In this document: piece by piece, positions 6,390 to 12,902 of the stretch
How the letters are laid out: each line of letters begins with the position of its first letter
Position numbering within the stretch: the stretch's first letter is position 1
Assembly (NCBI GenBank): GCA_946186335.1
Contig: CAMHMW010000021.1
Location: 1 to 18,032, forward strand
Length of the DNA: 18,032 nt
Direction of reading: 5' to 3'
Source of the DNA: an uncultured Candidatus Melainabacteria bacterium
Lineage (GTDB): Bacteria > Cyanobacteriota > Vampirovibrionia > Gastranaerophilales > Gastranaerophilaceae
Position numbers and translations under genes: made by a program
Notes under the pieces: generated by a model
Told to the model about the DNA's origin: nothing
Database searches by the model: none
Seen by the model: the letters and a program-made list of their open reading frames with translations, nothing else

Positions 6390-8975
6390 CTAGGTATCAA
6401 TGTTTGTTGCATAAACAGCATTGGTTTCAATGAAATCACGACGGGGTTCAACTTTATCACCCATCAATACATCAAACAACTGGTCGCAAAGCATTGCATC
6501 TTCAACATTAACCTTTAACAATGTTCTTGTTGCAGGGTCCATTGTTGTTTCCCAAAGCTGCTGCGGCATCATTTCGCCCAAACCTTTGAAACGCTGAATT
6601 TGTAATCCCTTCTGACCTCTTTCGTCAATAATTTTTTGCAATTTTTCAAACGAATTGATTTCATATTTTTCTGTATCAGTTTCCAAAAGAAGTCCGTCAG
6701 ATTCTTCTATCAGAAAATCACGAATAAGAGGATATGACGTTTTCAGTTTTTTGTACTCAGAACTCTTTATAATATTCTGGTTCAGAATAACGTGTTCTTC
6801 ATCGTTCAGGTGAAGCATAAACGAATATTTAGCATTTTCCGCATTATATTTAACTTCAACTCTGTAATTTTCCGCTTCCTGAATATTATAGTTTTTAGCG
6901 TGATCTTGCAGATAGTGATTCAAATAATCACAGATTTCGTTCATCTTTATCTGACTGTCAAAATCTTCCAGAGCGATTCCGGAACGGACAAGCCCTCTCA
7001 AAAATACAGCCGGATATAAATTCAGAATCGGATTATTGTATGAATGATAAAATTCAGACATATTTTTAATCAGGTCAAGCAAATCATCACCCGTTTTAAC
7101 ATTTTTCTTGTCTTTATCAGACAAACTCAGGTTTTTAATACCACGTTCTTTAAGCATCTTATCAAGTACATGTTCATTAAACAGGTATTCCGAAACCTTA
7201 CCCTGAGTAACCTTGAACAACGGTGGTTGTGCGATATAAACATACCCCTGTTCAATCAGCGGTCTTGCATAACGGAAAAAGAACGTCAACATAAGAGTTC
7301 TGATGTGAGCGCCGTCAACATCAGCATCCGTCATGATAATAATTTTGTGATAACGAAGTTTATCTATCTCAACTTCCTCAGAGTTACGACTGATTTTTAT
7401 ACCGAACGCCTGAACCATTGACTGAATTTCATTGTTTGCATAAATTCTGTCTAATCTTGCTTTTTCAACGTTAAGAATTTTACCTCTCAAAGGTAAAATT
7501 GCCTGAAACATTCTGTTTCTGCCCTGTTTTGCAGAACCACCCGCAGAATCTCCCTCAACGAGGAAAATTTCACATTTTTCAGGCTCTCTGTTGGAACAAT
7601 CCGCAAGTTTTCCGGGCAGGGTTGAATTTTCAAGAACAGATTTACGCCTTGTAAGTTCCCTTGCCTTTCTTGCTGCTTCTCTGGCTCTTTGCGCCTGCAA
7701 AGTTTTTTCAAGAATCATTTTTGCAAGTTTCGGGTTGAACTCAAGCCATTCCTGTAATTTGTCACGGACAGCATCCTGAACTGCACCCATTGCTTCCTGA
7801 GAACCGAGTTTTTCTTTTGTCTGACCTTCAAACTCAGGGTTTGGTATTTTGACCGAAACAATAGCCGTCAAACCTTCACGCACATCTTCTCCTGACAGGT
7901 TTTGTTCCGAATCCTTTAAAATATTATTTTTTCTTGCGTAATCGTTTAATACTCTTGTAATGGAGTTTCTGAATCCTGTTAAGTGAGTACCGCCGGAGTG
8001 AGTATTAATATTATTGGCAAATGATAAAACACTTTCCTGATAAGAATCGGTGTATTGCATAGCAACTTCAACCTGAATATCACCGATTACTTTATCTATA
8101 TAAATCGGTTTATCGTGAAGAACGGTTTTATTCTTGTTTAAAAATTCAACATAACTTCCGATACCGCCTTCATAGTGGAAAGTTTCAACATTATCCGAAT
8201 CATGACGTGAAAAAATGATTTTCAGCCCCTTATTCAAAAATGCCATTTCTCTAAGACGGTTAGCGATTACATCACAGTCAATTTCGGTAGTTTCCGTAAA
8301 GATTTCAGGATCAGGCCACCATGTTGTCTTTGTACCCGTTTTATCGGTTGCCTCACCTTTTTCGACCGGAGCAAGAGGTTCCCCTCTCATATATTCCTGA
8401 CGCCATACATAACCCTGACGACAAACTTCTACAATATATTTTTCGGATAATGCGTTTACAACAGATGCACCAACGCCGTGTAACCCGCCTGATACCTTAT
8501 ATCCGCCATCACCAAATTTTCCGCCTGCGTGAAGTACGGTGTGTACAATTTCAAGTGCCGATTTGCCACTGTCGGGTTTAATATCAACAGGAATACCGCG
8601 TCCGTTGTCTTCAACCGTAATACTGTTATCTTTGTGAATAGTTACATAAATATCCGTACAAAAACCTGCCAGAGATTCATCAATTGAGTTATCAACGATT
8701 TCGTATATACAATGGTGCAGCCCTCTTTGTGAAGTTGAACCTATATACATGCCGGGTCTTATTCTGACTGCTTCCAGACCTTCCAAAACCCTGATATTTT
8801 CGGCAGTATATTCGCCTGACGTATGAGTTTCTATTTCTTCATGAACCCCGCCTGACGGGTCAACAAATTCCTCATTCATCTGTTTTCTCAATTCTTCGTT
8901 AACGCTATTTTCTACGGCAGTATTTAAGGCTTCTGCCCCTTTATCATTAATAATGTCCTGTATATTTTCTGACAT
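6390..8975 (-). CDS. gyrB: DNA gyrase subunit B
   Basis: An 861-residue ATPase subunit of the type II topoisomerase that introduces negative supercoils. The GHKL ATPase domain shows GLEAVRIRPGMYIGS (66-80), catalytic E92 and N96 in EIVDNSIDE, DNGRGIP (123-129) and the GGLHGVG lid. The TOPRIM domain shows EGDSAGG (474-480) and DADVDG (550-555), and the tail has IQRFKGLGEMMPQQLWETT. About 170 residues lie between the TOPRIM core and IQRFKGLGE, similar to the insertion in E. coli GyrB and much longer than in most Gram-positive proteins. The N-terminal ~60 residues are a non-conserved acidic extension. I chose the ATG at 8975 because GGGGAG lies about 7 nt upstream; an ATG at 9005 would add 10 residues but lies in the probable promoter. 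The gene appears monocistronic. Confidence 0.95.
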   Translation of the reverse strand: MSENIQDIINDKGAEALNTAVENSVNEELRKQMNEEFVDPSGGVHEEIETHTSGEYTAENIRVLEGLEAVRIRPGMYIGSTSQRGLHHCIYEIVDNSIDESLAGFCTDIYVTIHKDNSITVEDNGRGIPVDIKPDSGKSALEIVHTVLHAGGKFGDGGYKVSGGLHGVGASVVNALSEKYIVEVCRQGYVWRQEYMRGEPLAPVEKGEATDKTGTKTTWWPDPEIFTETTEIDCDVIANRLREMAFLNKGLKIIFSRHDSDNVETFHYEGGIGSYVEFLNKNKTVLHDKPIYIDKVIGDIQVEVAMQYTDSYQESVLSFANNINTHSGGTHLTGFRNSITRVLNDYARKNNILKDSEQNLSGEDVREGLTAIVSVKIPNPEFEGQTKEKLGSQEAMGAVQDAVRDKLQEWLEFNPKLAKMILEKTLQAQRAREAARKARELTRRKSVLENSTLPGKLADCSNREPEKCEIFLVEGDSAGGSAKQGRNRMFQAILPLRGKILNVEKARLDRIYANNEIQSMVQAFGIKISRNSEEVEIDKLRYHKIIIMTDADVDGAHIRTLMLTFFFRYARPLIEQGYVYIAQPPLFKVTQGKVSEYLFNEHVLDKMLKERGIKNLSLSDKDKKNVKTGDDLLDLIKNMSEFYHSYNNPILNLYPAVFLRGLVRSGIALEDFDSQIKMNEICDYLNHYLQDHAKNYNIQEAENYRVEVKYNAENAKYSFMLHLNDEEHVILNQNIIKSSEYKKLKTSYPLIRDFLIEESDGLLLETDTEKYEINSFEKLQKIIDERGQKGLQIQRFKGLGEMMPQQLWETTMDPATRTLLKVNVEDAMLCDQLFDVLMGDKVEPRRDFIETNAVYATNIDT

Positions 8976-8986
8976 AAATTTCTCCC

Positions 8987-9011
8987 CAATATAATGTATA
9001 TACAATATAAT
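8987..9011 (-). promoter_or_regulatory. Direct repeat in the gyrB promoter region
   Basis: CAATATAAT occurs at 8987-8995 and again at 9003-9011, a 16-nt period with the palindrome GTATATAC (8996-9003) between. On the reverse strand these give two ATTATATTG stretches that could hold -10 elements for gyrB; TTGAAG lies 15 nt upstream of a TATTAT. Exact assignment is not possible, but the promoter is probably here. Confidence 0.35.
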
Positions 9012-9054
9012 AGCACAAACAAACCCACTTCAACAAAATTGTTTACATTATATT

Positions 9055-9094
9055 AAGACGATAAGTCGGGAAGTCGATAAGTCTATAAGTTCTT
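9055..9094 (+). repeat. Tandem array of five 8-nt AAGTC-type repeats
   Basis: Five contiguous octamers start at 9055, 9063, 9071, 9079 and 9087, all beginning AAG and with consensus close to AAGTCGAT (exact at 9071). The array lies in the gyrB-hydrogenase intergenic region and is followed at 9109 by a REP-like hairpin. The same octamer recurs in the two facing arrays at 11238-11317. Function unknown. Confidence 0.6.
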
Positions 9095-9108
9095 TACCGG
9101 TATAAGTT

Positions 9109-9131
9109 GTAAGTTGGGCTTTCAGCCAAAC
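9109..9131 (+). repeat. REP-like hairpin, copy c
   Basis: GTAA (9109-9112) is followed by GTTGGGCT, a TTC loop and AGCCAAAC (9113-9131), a stem of 8 positions with one mismatch. It is close in sequence to copies a and b in the nrdD-nrdG gap and lies just after the octamer array. Confidence 0.5.
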
Positions 9132-9205
9132 AATTCCCTCACCCGAATTGATTATATTAAGATGATAAGAAACAGCTTAGAGTTTGCCCGCCAATTACAA
9201 AACAC

Positions 9206-9234
9206 TTGCCTTATAACATTCAGCATAATAAAAT
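9206..9234 (+). promoter_or_regulatory. Candidate promoter of the hydrogenase locus
   Basis: TTGCCT (9206-9211, 4 of 6) and TAAAAT (9229-9234, 5 of 6) are 17 nt apart, 24 nt before the first ATG of the locus. The pair is framed by a 7-bp inverted repeat, AATTACA (9193-9199) and TGTAATT (9234-9240), which could be a regulator site. Moderate quality only. Confidence 0.4.
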
Positions 9235-9257
9235 GTAATTAACCGAAAGAGGAAAGA

Positions 9258-9497
9258 ATGGCTAAACACAGTATAAAAGTTTGTATGGGAAGTTCCTGTT
9301 TTGCAAGGGGGAATATGGGAAACCTGCAATTTTTGGAGAATTATATAAAAGAAAATAATCTTGATGCGGATATAGATTTAGTCGGAGCGTTATGTACGGA
9401 AGAATGCAGTTCAGGTCCGAATATTTTTATAGACGATGTTATATATAACGAAATCAACGAAGAAAAATTAAACGAAATATTAAGTAAATTATCATAA
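9258..9497 (+). CDS. Small thioredoxin-fold [2Fe-2S] ferredoxin (NuoE C-terminal-like)
   Basis: A 79-residue protein with C9, C14, C46 and C50 in the pattern C-x4-C ... C-x3-C, the ligand set of thioredoxin-like [2Fe-2S] ferredoxins and of the C-terminal half of NuoE/HydC. The start MAKHSIKVCMGSSCFARG is typical. AGAGG lies 5 nt before the ATG. It is the first gene of the hydrogenase locus, 23 nt upstream of the sensory hydrogenase gene, and is paralogous to the protein at 12515-12778. It probably passes electrons to or from one of the hydrogenase-like proteins. The helical N-terminal half of full-length NuoE is absent, and no NuoF-like flavoprotein is encoded in the window, so the redox partner is unknown. 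Confidence 0.85.
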   Translation: MAKHSIKVCMGSSCFARGNMGNLQFLENYIKENNLDADIDLVGALCTEECSSGPNIFIDDVIYNEINEEKLNEILSKLS

Positions 9498-9520
9498 GGT
9501 CTTTATAAAGGAATAAAAAA

Positions 9521-11248
9521 ATGAATAGTCAAACTCAGCATCCTGTATATACACTAACAAACGAATGCAAAGATTGTTACAAGTGCGTCAGACATTGTCC
9601 TGTTAAGGCAATAAAAATAGAAAACGACCACGCATCAGTAATACCGGAAAAATGTATTTCCTGCGGAAACTGTGTCAAGGTTTGTCCGACAAATGCAAAA
9701 TGCGTGCGTGTTGATATTGAAAAAGTGAAAAATCTTTTAATTGCGCAAAAAGATGTTTATGTTTCACTTGCACCGTCATGGCGTTCGGTTTTTGAAAATT
9801 CCGCACAAAAAATGATAGCCATTCTGAAAAGACTGGGCTTCAAAGAAGTATCGGAAACCGCACTCGGCGCTCAGGAGGTTTCTATTCACGATGCGGAAAT
9901 CTTGAACAAAATGGATAAGGGTTTGCTTATTTCAAGCGCATGTCCTGTTATCGTTGATTATATAAGACTATATAAACCCGAATATGCAAAATACATAACA
10001 CCTATCGGCTCTCCCGCAAAAACTCATGCCAGAATGCTCAAAGATACTTACGGTGAAGACATTGCGGTTGTATTTATAGGTCCGTGTATCGGAAAGAAAA
10101 ACGAATCTGATGAAAATGACGGTCTGATAGATGTTTCAATAACTTTTGAAGAATTAAAAATATGGATAGCCGATGAAATCGGTGATATATCCGAAATTAA
10201 AAAAGAAAGTTCTTTTGAATTTGTACCATATAGCGCACACGAAGGAGCATTATACCCGATTAACGGCGGAATGAACGAAACCATCCGCAAAATCGGAATA
10301 AAACCCGATGTACAATTGATGGAAATTTGTACAATTCGTGCTTTTGAAAAAGCCTTAGACGACCTTGACCCCGAAAAATTAAACTCACCGGTTTTTGTGG
10401 AAGCACTTGCATGTGATACGGGATGTATCGCAGGTCCGTGTATCGCTTCAAACAAAGCCGGCATAAGTTCAATTTCGGATGTTATGTCAAAAGTAAAAGT
10501 CAGAAAAGAAATACCAACAGTTGCACAAACTGTCGTAAAATGCGATTATTCACCCAAAGCAGTAAAACCTTCAAAATATTCGCTCGAAGAAATTCAGCAG
10601 GTACTGAAAAAAATCGGTAAACATTCAGAAGAAGACGAACTAAATTGCGGCGGCTGCGGATATTCGTCCTGCCGTGAACTTGCCGTTGCACTATTAGACG
10701 GAGTTGCGGAAACCTCAATGTGCGTTTCTTATATGAGAAAAATCGCAATGAGAAAGGCCGCCGCAATGCTTCGTTGCATGCCTGCCGCAATCGTAATGGT
10801 TGACAGCAATATGAACATATTAGAAGCAAACGACAGTTTTATGAAAATGTTTACGGGTGAAATGTATGACATATTCAAAGCCCGTCCTGACGGTTTGACA
10901 GGTGCGGCAATAGACAGAATTGTTGAATTTTCCGAAATTTTCAGAACAATTCTGAAAACAGGTAAAGACTTACACAAAGAACATTACAACGTAAAAGACA
11001 GACTGTACGACATAAATGCGTTCACAATAGAACCGAACGAAATTGTCGGCGCAATAATTACGGATGTAACCCAAACGGAAACGAACCGTGAAAAAATTTC
11101 CGAAAAAGCAAAAGAAGTTATTTCAAAAAATATTTCTATCGTTCAGGAAATTGCATGTCTTTTGGGTGAACACATGGTAGAAACCGAAACGTTATTAAAT
11201 TCTATCGCAAACGATTATGATGATAAGGAGGAAAATAAAGACGGATAA
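9521..11248 (+). CDS. hydS: Putative sensory [FeFe] hydrogenase with PAS domain (group C-like)
   Basis: A 575-residue cytoplasmic protein. Domains in order: two [4Fe-4S] ferredoxin motifs (C16, C19, C22, C26; C45, C48, C51, C55); an [FeFe]-hydrogenase H-cluster domain (about 75-330); a four-cysteine Fe-S domain (C376, C379, C384, C401); a PAS domain (about 415-520); and a helical tail. All four H-cluster ligand cysteines are kept: C141 in SSACP, C189 in GPC, C298 and C302 in LACDTGC. Catalytic enzymes have T-S-C-C-P at the first motif; here the proton-transfer cysteine is A140. As I recall, that replacement and a C-terminal PAS are hallmarks of the putatively sensory group C. AAAGGA lies 8 nt before the ATG. 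The next gene is a phosphatase, which supports signalling over bulk catalysis. The stop codon falls inside an octamer repeat array. Confidence 0.88.
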   Translation: MNSQTQHPVYTLTNECKDCYKCVRHCPVKAIKIENDHASVIPEKCISCGNCVKVCPTNAKCVRVDIEKVKNLLIAQKDVYVSLAPSWRSVFENSAQKMIAILKRLGFKEVSETALGAQEVSIHDAEILNKMDKGLLISSACPVIVDYIRLYKPEYAKYITPIGSPAKTHARMLKDTYGEDIAVVFIGPCIGKKNESDENDGLIDVSITFEELKIWIADEIGDISEIKKESSFEFVPYSAHEGALYPINGGMNETIRKIGIKPDVQLMEICTIRAFEKALDDLDPEKLNSPVFVEALACDTGCIAGPCIASNKAGISSISDVMSKVKVRKEIPTVAQTVVKCDYSPKAVKPSKYSLEEIQQVLKKIGKHSEEDELNCGGCGYSSCRELAVALLDGVAETSMCVSYMRKIAMRKAAAMLRCMPAAIVMVDSNMNILEANDSFMKMFTGEMYDIFKARPDGLTGAAIDRIVEFSEIFRTILKTGKDLHKEHYNVKDRLYDINAFTIEPNEIVGAIITDVTQTETNREKISEKAKEVISKNISIVQEIACLLGEHMVETETLLNSIANDYDDKEENKDG

Positions 11249-11319
11249 GTCAATACGTCTTTAAGTTCATTATGAAAAATATTTTAATGACTTAACGACC
11301 TAAAGACTCAACGGCTTTA
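11236..11319 (+). repeat. Facing octamer arrays forming a long imperfect hairpin before the phosphatase gene
   Basis: Units like AAGTCAAT (11247-11254) repeat with about an 8-nt period on the + strand from 11238 to 11270. Four contiguous octamers of the same family lie on the opposite strand, starting at 11286, 11294, 11302 and 11310. By hand alignment the arms (11236-11272 and 11284-11319) can form roughly 27 pairs with 7 mismatches and 2 bulges around an AT-rich loop. The hydS stop (11246-11248) lies in the left arm. AAGGAGG at 11225-11231, still inside hydS, is an otherwise orphan ribosome site. Looping out the hairpin leaves 4 + 6 nt between it and the ATG at 11326. Confidence 0.6.
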
Positions 11320-11325
11320 AAATTT

Positions 11326-12489
11326 ATGTTCATTGATATTGATTGCCATCAGATAAAAAAATACAACCAAAATGCATTCGGAGATTATTTTGTTTCCAAA
11401 AGGTACCCCGATGAGGGCAAACTTATTGCGGTTTTATCGGACGGTCTGGGAAGCGGAATTAAGGCAAACATACTCTCCTGTATGACGGCAACCATGCTTT
11501 TAAAATTCGTTGAAAAAGAAGAAATCCCCATTCGTCATGCGGCTGAAATCGTTATGAACGCTCTGCCTGTTTGCAAAGTTCGCAAGATCAGTTACTCAAC
11601 ATTTTCAGTCATAGATGTGAACGATGAAGGGGCGGCAAAAATAGTTGAGGAAGGTAATCCCGAATTTTTATGGATAAGAAACAATGAAGTTATGACACCG
11701 CCTTTTGAAACTATCCCCTCAAAAACTTTCAAAAACAGGTGTTTAAAAAGTTACAAAATAAATCTTATGCTCGGTGATCGTCTGATATTCTGTTCTGACG
11801 GAGTTACCCAATGCGGTTTGGGGAACGGAAAATTAAAACTGGGCTTGCGCAGAGAAGGTCTGATAGAACTTGTTTTAAATAAACTTGCAGAAGAACCCGA
11901 TATTTCAAGTTCGGATTTATCTCAATATATTATCCGCCAGACAATTAATATCGAAACAAACAGGCTTCCAAAAGACGACATTTCCGCATGTGTTCTGTAT
12001 TTCAGAGAACCAAGAACATCACTTATATTTACAGGTCCTCCTTTTAATCAGAAAAAAGATTCCGAATATGCGCAGATGTTTAAAGATTTTGGAGGCAAAA
12101 AGGCAATATGCGGCGGAACCACCGCAAACCTGATTTCAAGAGAACTAAATTTACCGATTACAATGGATAAGGAAATCAGTATCGGAAAACTTCCGTCATG
12201 TTCATATATGGACGGGGTTGATTTGGTAACAGAAGGCATTTTGACCCTGACCGAAGCACTCGAAAGACTGGAAGACGGAAAGTGGGATATTGACAACGCA
12301 GCAGGAAAACTGATAGAATTTCTGTTAGATAGTGACTGTATTAATTTCATGGTAGGGGCGAAATTAAATCAGGCTCACTATAATCCCGCATTACCGGTTG
12401 AAATTGAAATCAGAAAAAATATCATCAAAAAAATGGCGGCGGTTTTGCAGGATAAATATTTCAAAAGAGTTAATATACAATATATGTAG
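11326..12489 (+). CDS. SpoIIE/PP2C-family protein phosphatase with extra C-terminal domain
   Basis: A 387-residue protein. The first ~228 residues match the SpoIIE-type metal-dependent Ser/Thr phosphatase fold: GD at 19-20, VLSDGLGSGIKA (36-47), CSDGVTQ (156-162) and DDISACVLYF (217-226). These hold the acidic metal ligands D20, D39, D158 and D218. Residues ~230-387 form a further conserved-looking region with CGGTTANLISREL (262-274) and DGVDLVTEGILTL (296-308) that I cannot assign. Next to a PAS-containing hydrogenase, the likely role is the output of a redox/H2 signal; the substrate phosphoprotein is unknown. No ordinary Shine-Dalgarno directly precedes the ATG, and no in-frame upstream ATG exists before a stop at 11293-11295. 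See the hairpin at 11236-11319 for a possible explanation. Confidence 0.85.
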   Translation: MFIDIDCHQIKKYNQNAFGDYFVSKRYPDEGKLIAVLSDGLGSGIKANILSCMTATMLLKFVEKEEIPIRHAAEIVMNALPVCKVRKISYSTFSVIDVNDEGAAKIVEEGNPEFLWIRNNEVMTPPFETIPSKTFKNRCLKSYKINLMLGDRLIFCSDGVTQCGLGNGKLKLGLRREGLIELVLNKLAEEPDISSSDLSQYIIRQTINIETNRLPKDDISACVLYFREPRTSLIFTGPPFNQKKDSEYAQMFKDFGGKKAICGGTTANLISRELNLPITMDKEISIGKLPSCSYMDGVDLVTEGILTLTEALERLEDGKWDIDNAAGKLIEFLLDSDCINFMVGAKLNQAHYNPALPVEIEIRKNIIKKMAAVLQDKYFKRVNIQYM

Positions 12490-12514
12490 TGTTTTCACTA
12501 AGGAAGGGTACAAA

Positions 12515-12778
12515 ATGGAAAAAGTCAGTGTAAAAGTTTGTTTAGGTACAACATGTTTTGTTATGGGTTCAGCCAATCTTCAGGAATTGATTGACATTGT
12601 TCCAAGAAAATACGGTGACAAAGTTGACGTTTCAGGTGTTCCTTGTCTAGGCTTGTGTGCAACAGACTGGGAATTTTCAAAAGCACCTTACGTTAAAGTT
12701 AACAACGATGTAATTAAAGAAGCTACGGTTGAAAAAGTTATCGCAGCAATTGATGCAAAACTGCTCAAAAAAGTTTAA
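12515..12778 (+). CDS. Second small thioredoxin-fold [2Fe-2S] ferredoxin
   Basis: An 87-residue protein with C9, C14, C44 and C48 in the same C-x4-C ... C-x3-C pattern as the first gene of the locus, starting MEKVSVKVCLGTTCFVMG. I chose the ATG at 12515 because AGGAAGG lies about 7 nt upstream and the paralogue starts at the same place relative to its first cysteine. A longer frame from 12398 lies almost wholly inside the phosphatase gene. It begins 25 nt after the phosphatase stop and is followed by an intrinsic terminator, so it is probably the last gene of the sensor unit. Likely an electron carrier for the sensory or the downstream catalytic hydrogenase. Confidence 0.87.
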   Translation: MEKVSVKVCLGTTCFVMGSANLQELIDIVPRKYGDKVDVSGVPCLGLCATDWEFSKAPYVKVNNDVIKEATVEKVIAAIDAKLLKKV

Positions 12779-12796
12779 AAAAGTTTTATAAAAATG

Positions 12797-12831
12797 AAAA
12801 TCGGACTGGTAAAATAATCAGCCCGATTTTT
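12797..12831 (+). terminator. Intrinsic terminator between the sensor unit and hydA
   Basis: AAAATCGGACTG (12797-12808) pairs with CAGCCCGATTTT (12819-12830) with one A-C mismatch, followed by one more T. It would end or attenuate the upstream four-gene transcript before hydA. Confidence 0.75.
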
Positions 12832-12862
12832 AATTAAAATTCCAAAAATTTTATGTTTATTT

Positions 12863-12868
12863 TATAAT
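12863..12868 (+). promoter_or_regulatory. Candidate -10 element for hydA
   Basis: A perfect TATAAT lies 34 nt before the hydA ATG, in AT-rich DNA just after the terminator. The hexamer 17 nt upstream (TTCCAA, 12840-12845) is a poor -35. A separate hydA promoter is plausible because of the terminator. Confidence 0.4.
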
Positions 12869-12902
12869 TTTATTAATTTGAAAATATGAAAAGGAAAAGA
12901 TA

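Noticed and set aside
8976..9005. Longer gyrB start at 9005
   Set aside because: The added residues come from AT-rich promoter-like DNA; the ATG at 8975 has a GGGGAG at the right distance.
9055..9094. CRISPR array
   Set aside because: Units are 8 nt, contiguous and degenerate, with no spacers and no cas genes nearby.
9162..9242. 26-codon frame just upstream of the hydrogenase locus
   Set aside because: No ribosome site, overlaps the candidate promoter, no recognisable sequence; possibly a remnant but unsupported.
9521..11248. HydS as a broken hydrogenase pseudogene
   Set aside because: All four ligand cysteines, both ferredoxin motifs, the extra Fe-S domain and the PAS domain are intact; the alanine change fits a sensory class instead.
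11272..11295. Seven-codon ATG frame between hydS and the phosphatase gene, downstream of AAGGAGG
   Set aside because: Its ATG is about 40 nt from the ribosome site and within the hairpin loop; too short to call a gene.
12398..12514. Longer start for the second [2Fe-2S] protein
   Set aside because: That segment is inside the phosphatase gene in another frame; the ATG at 12515 has a good ribosome site and matches the paralogue's N-terminus.
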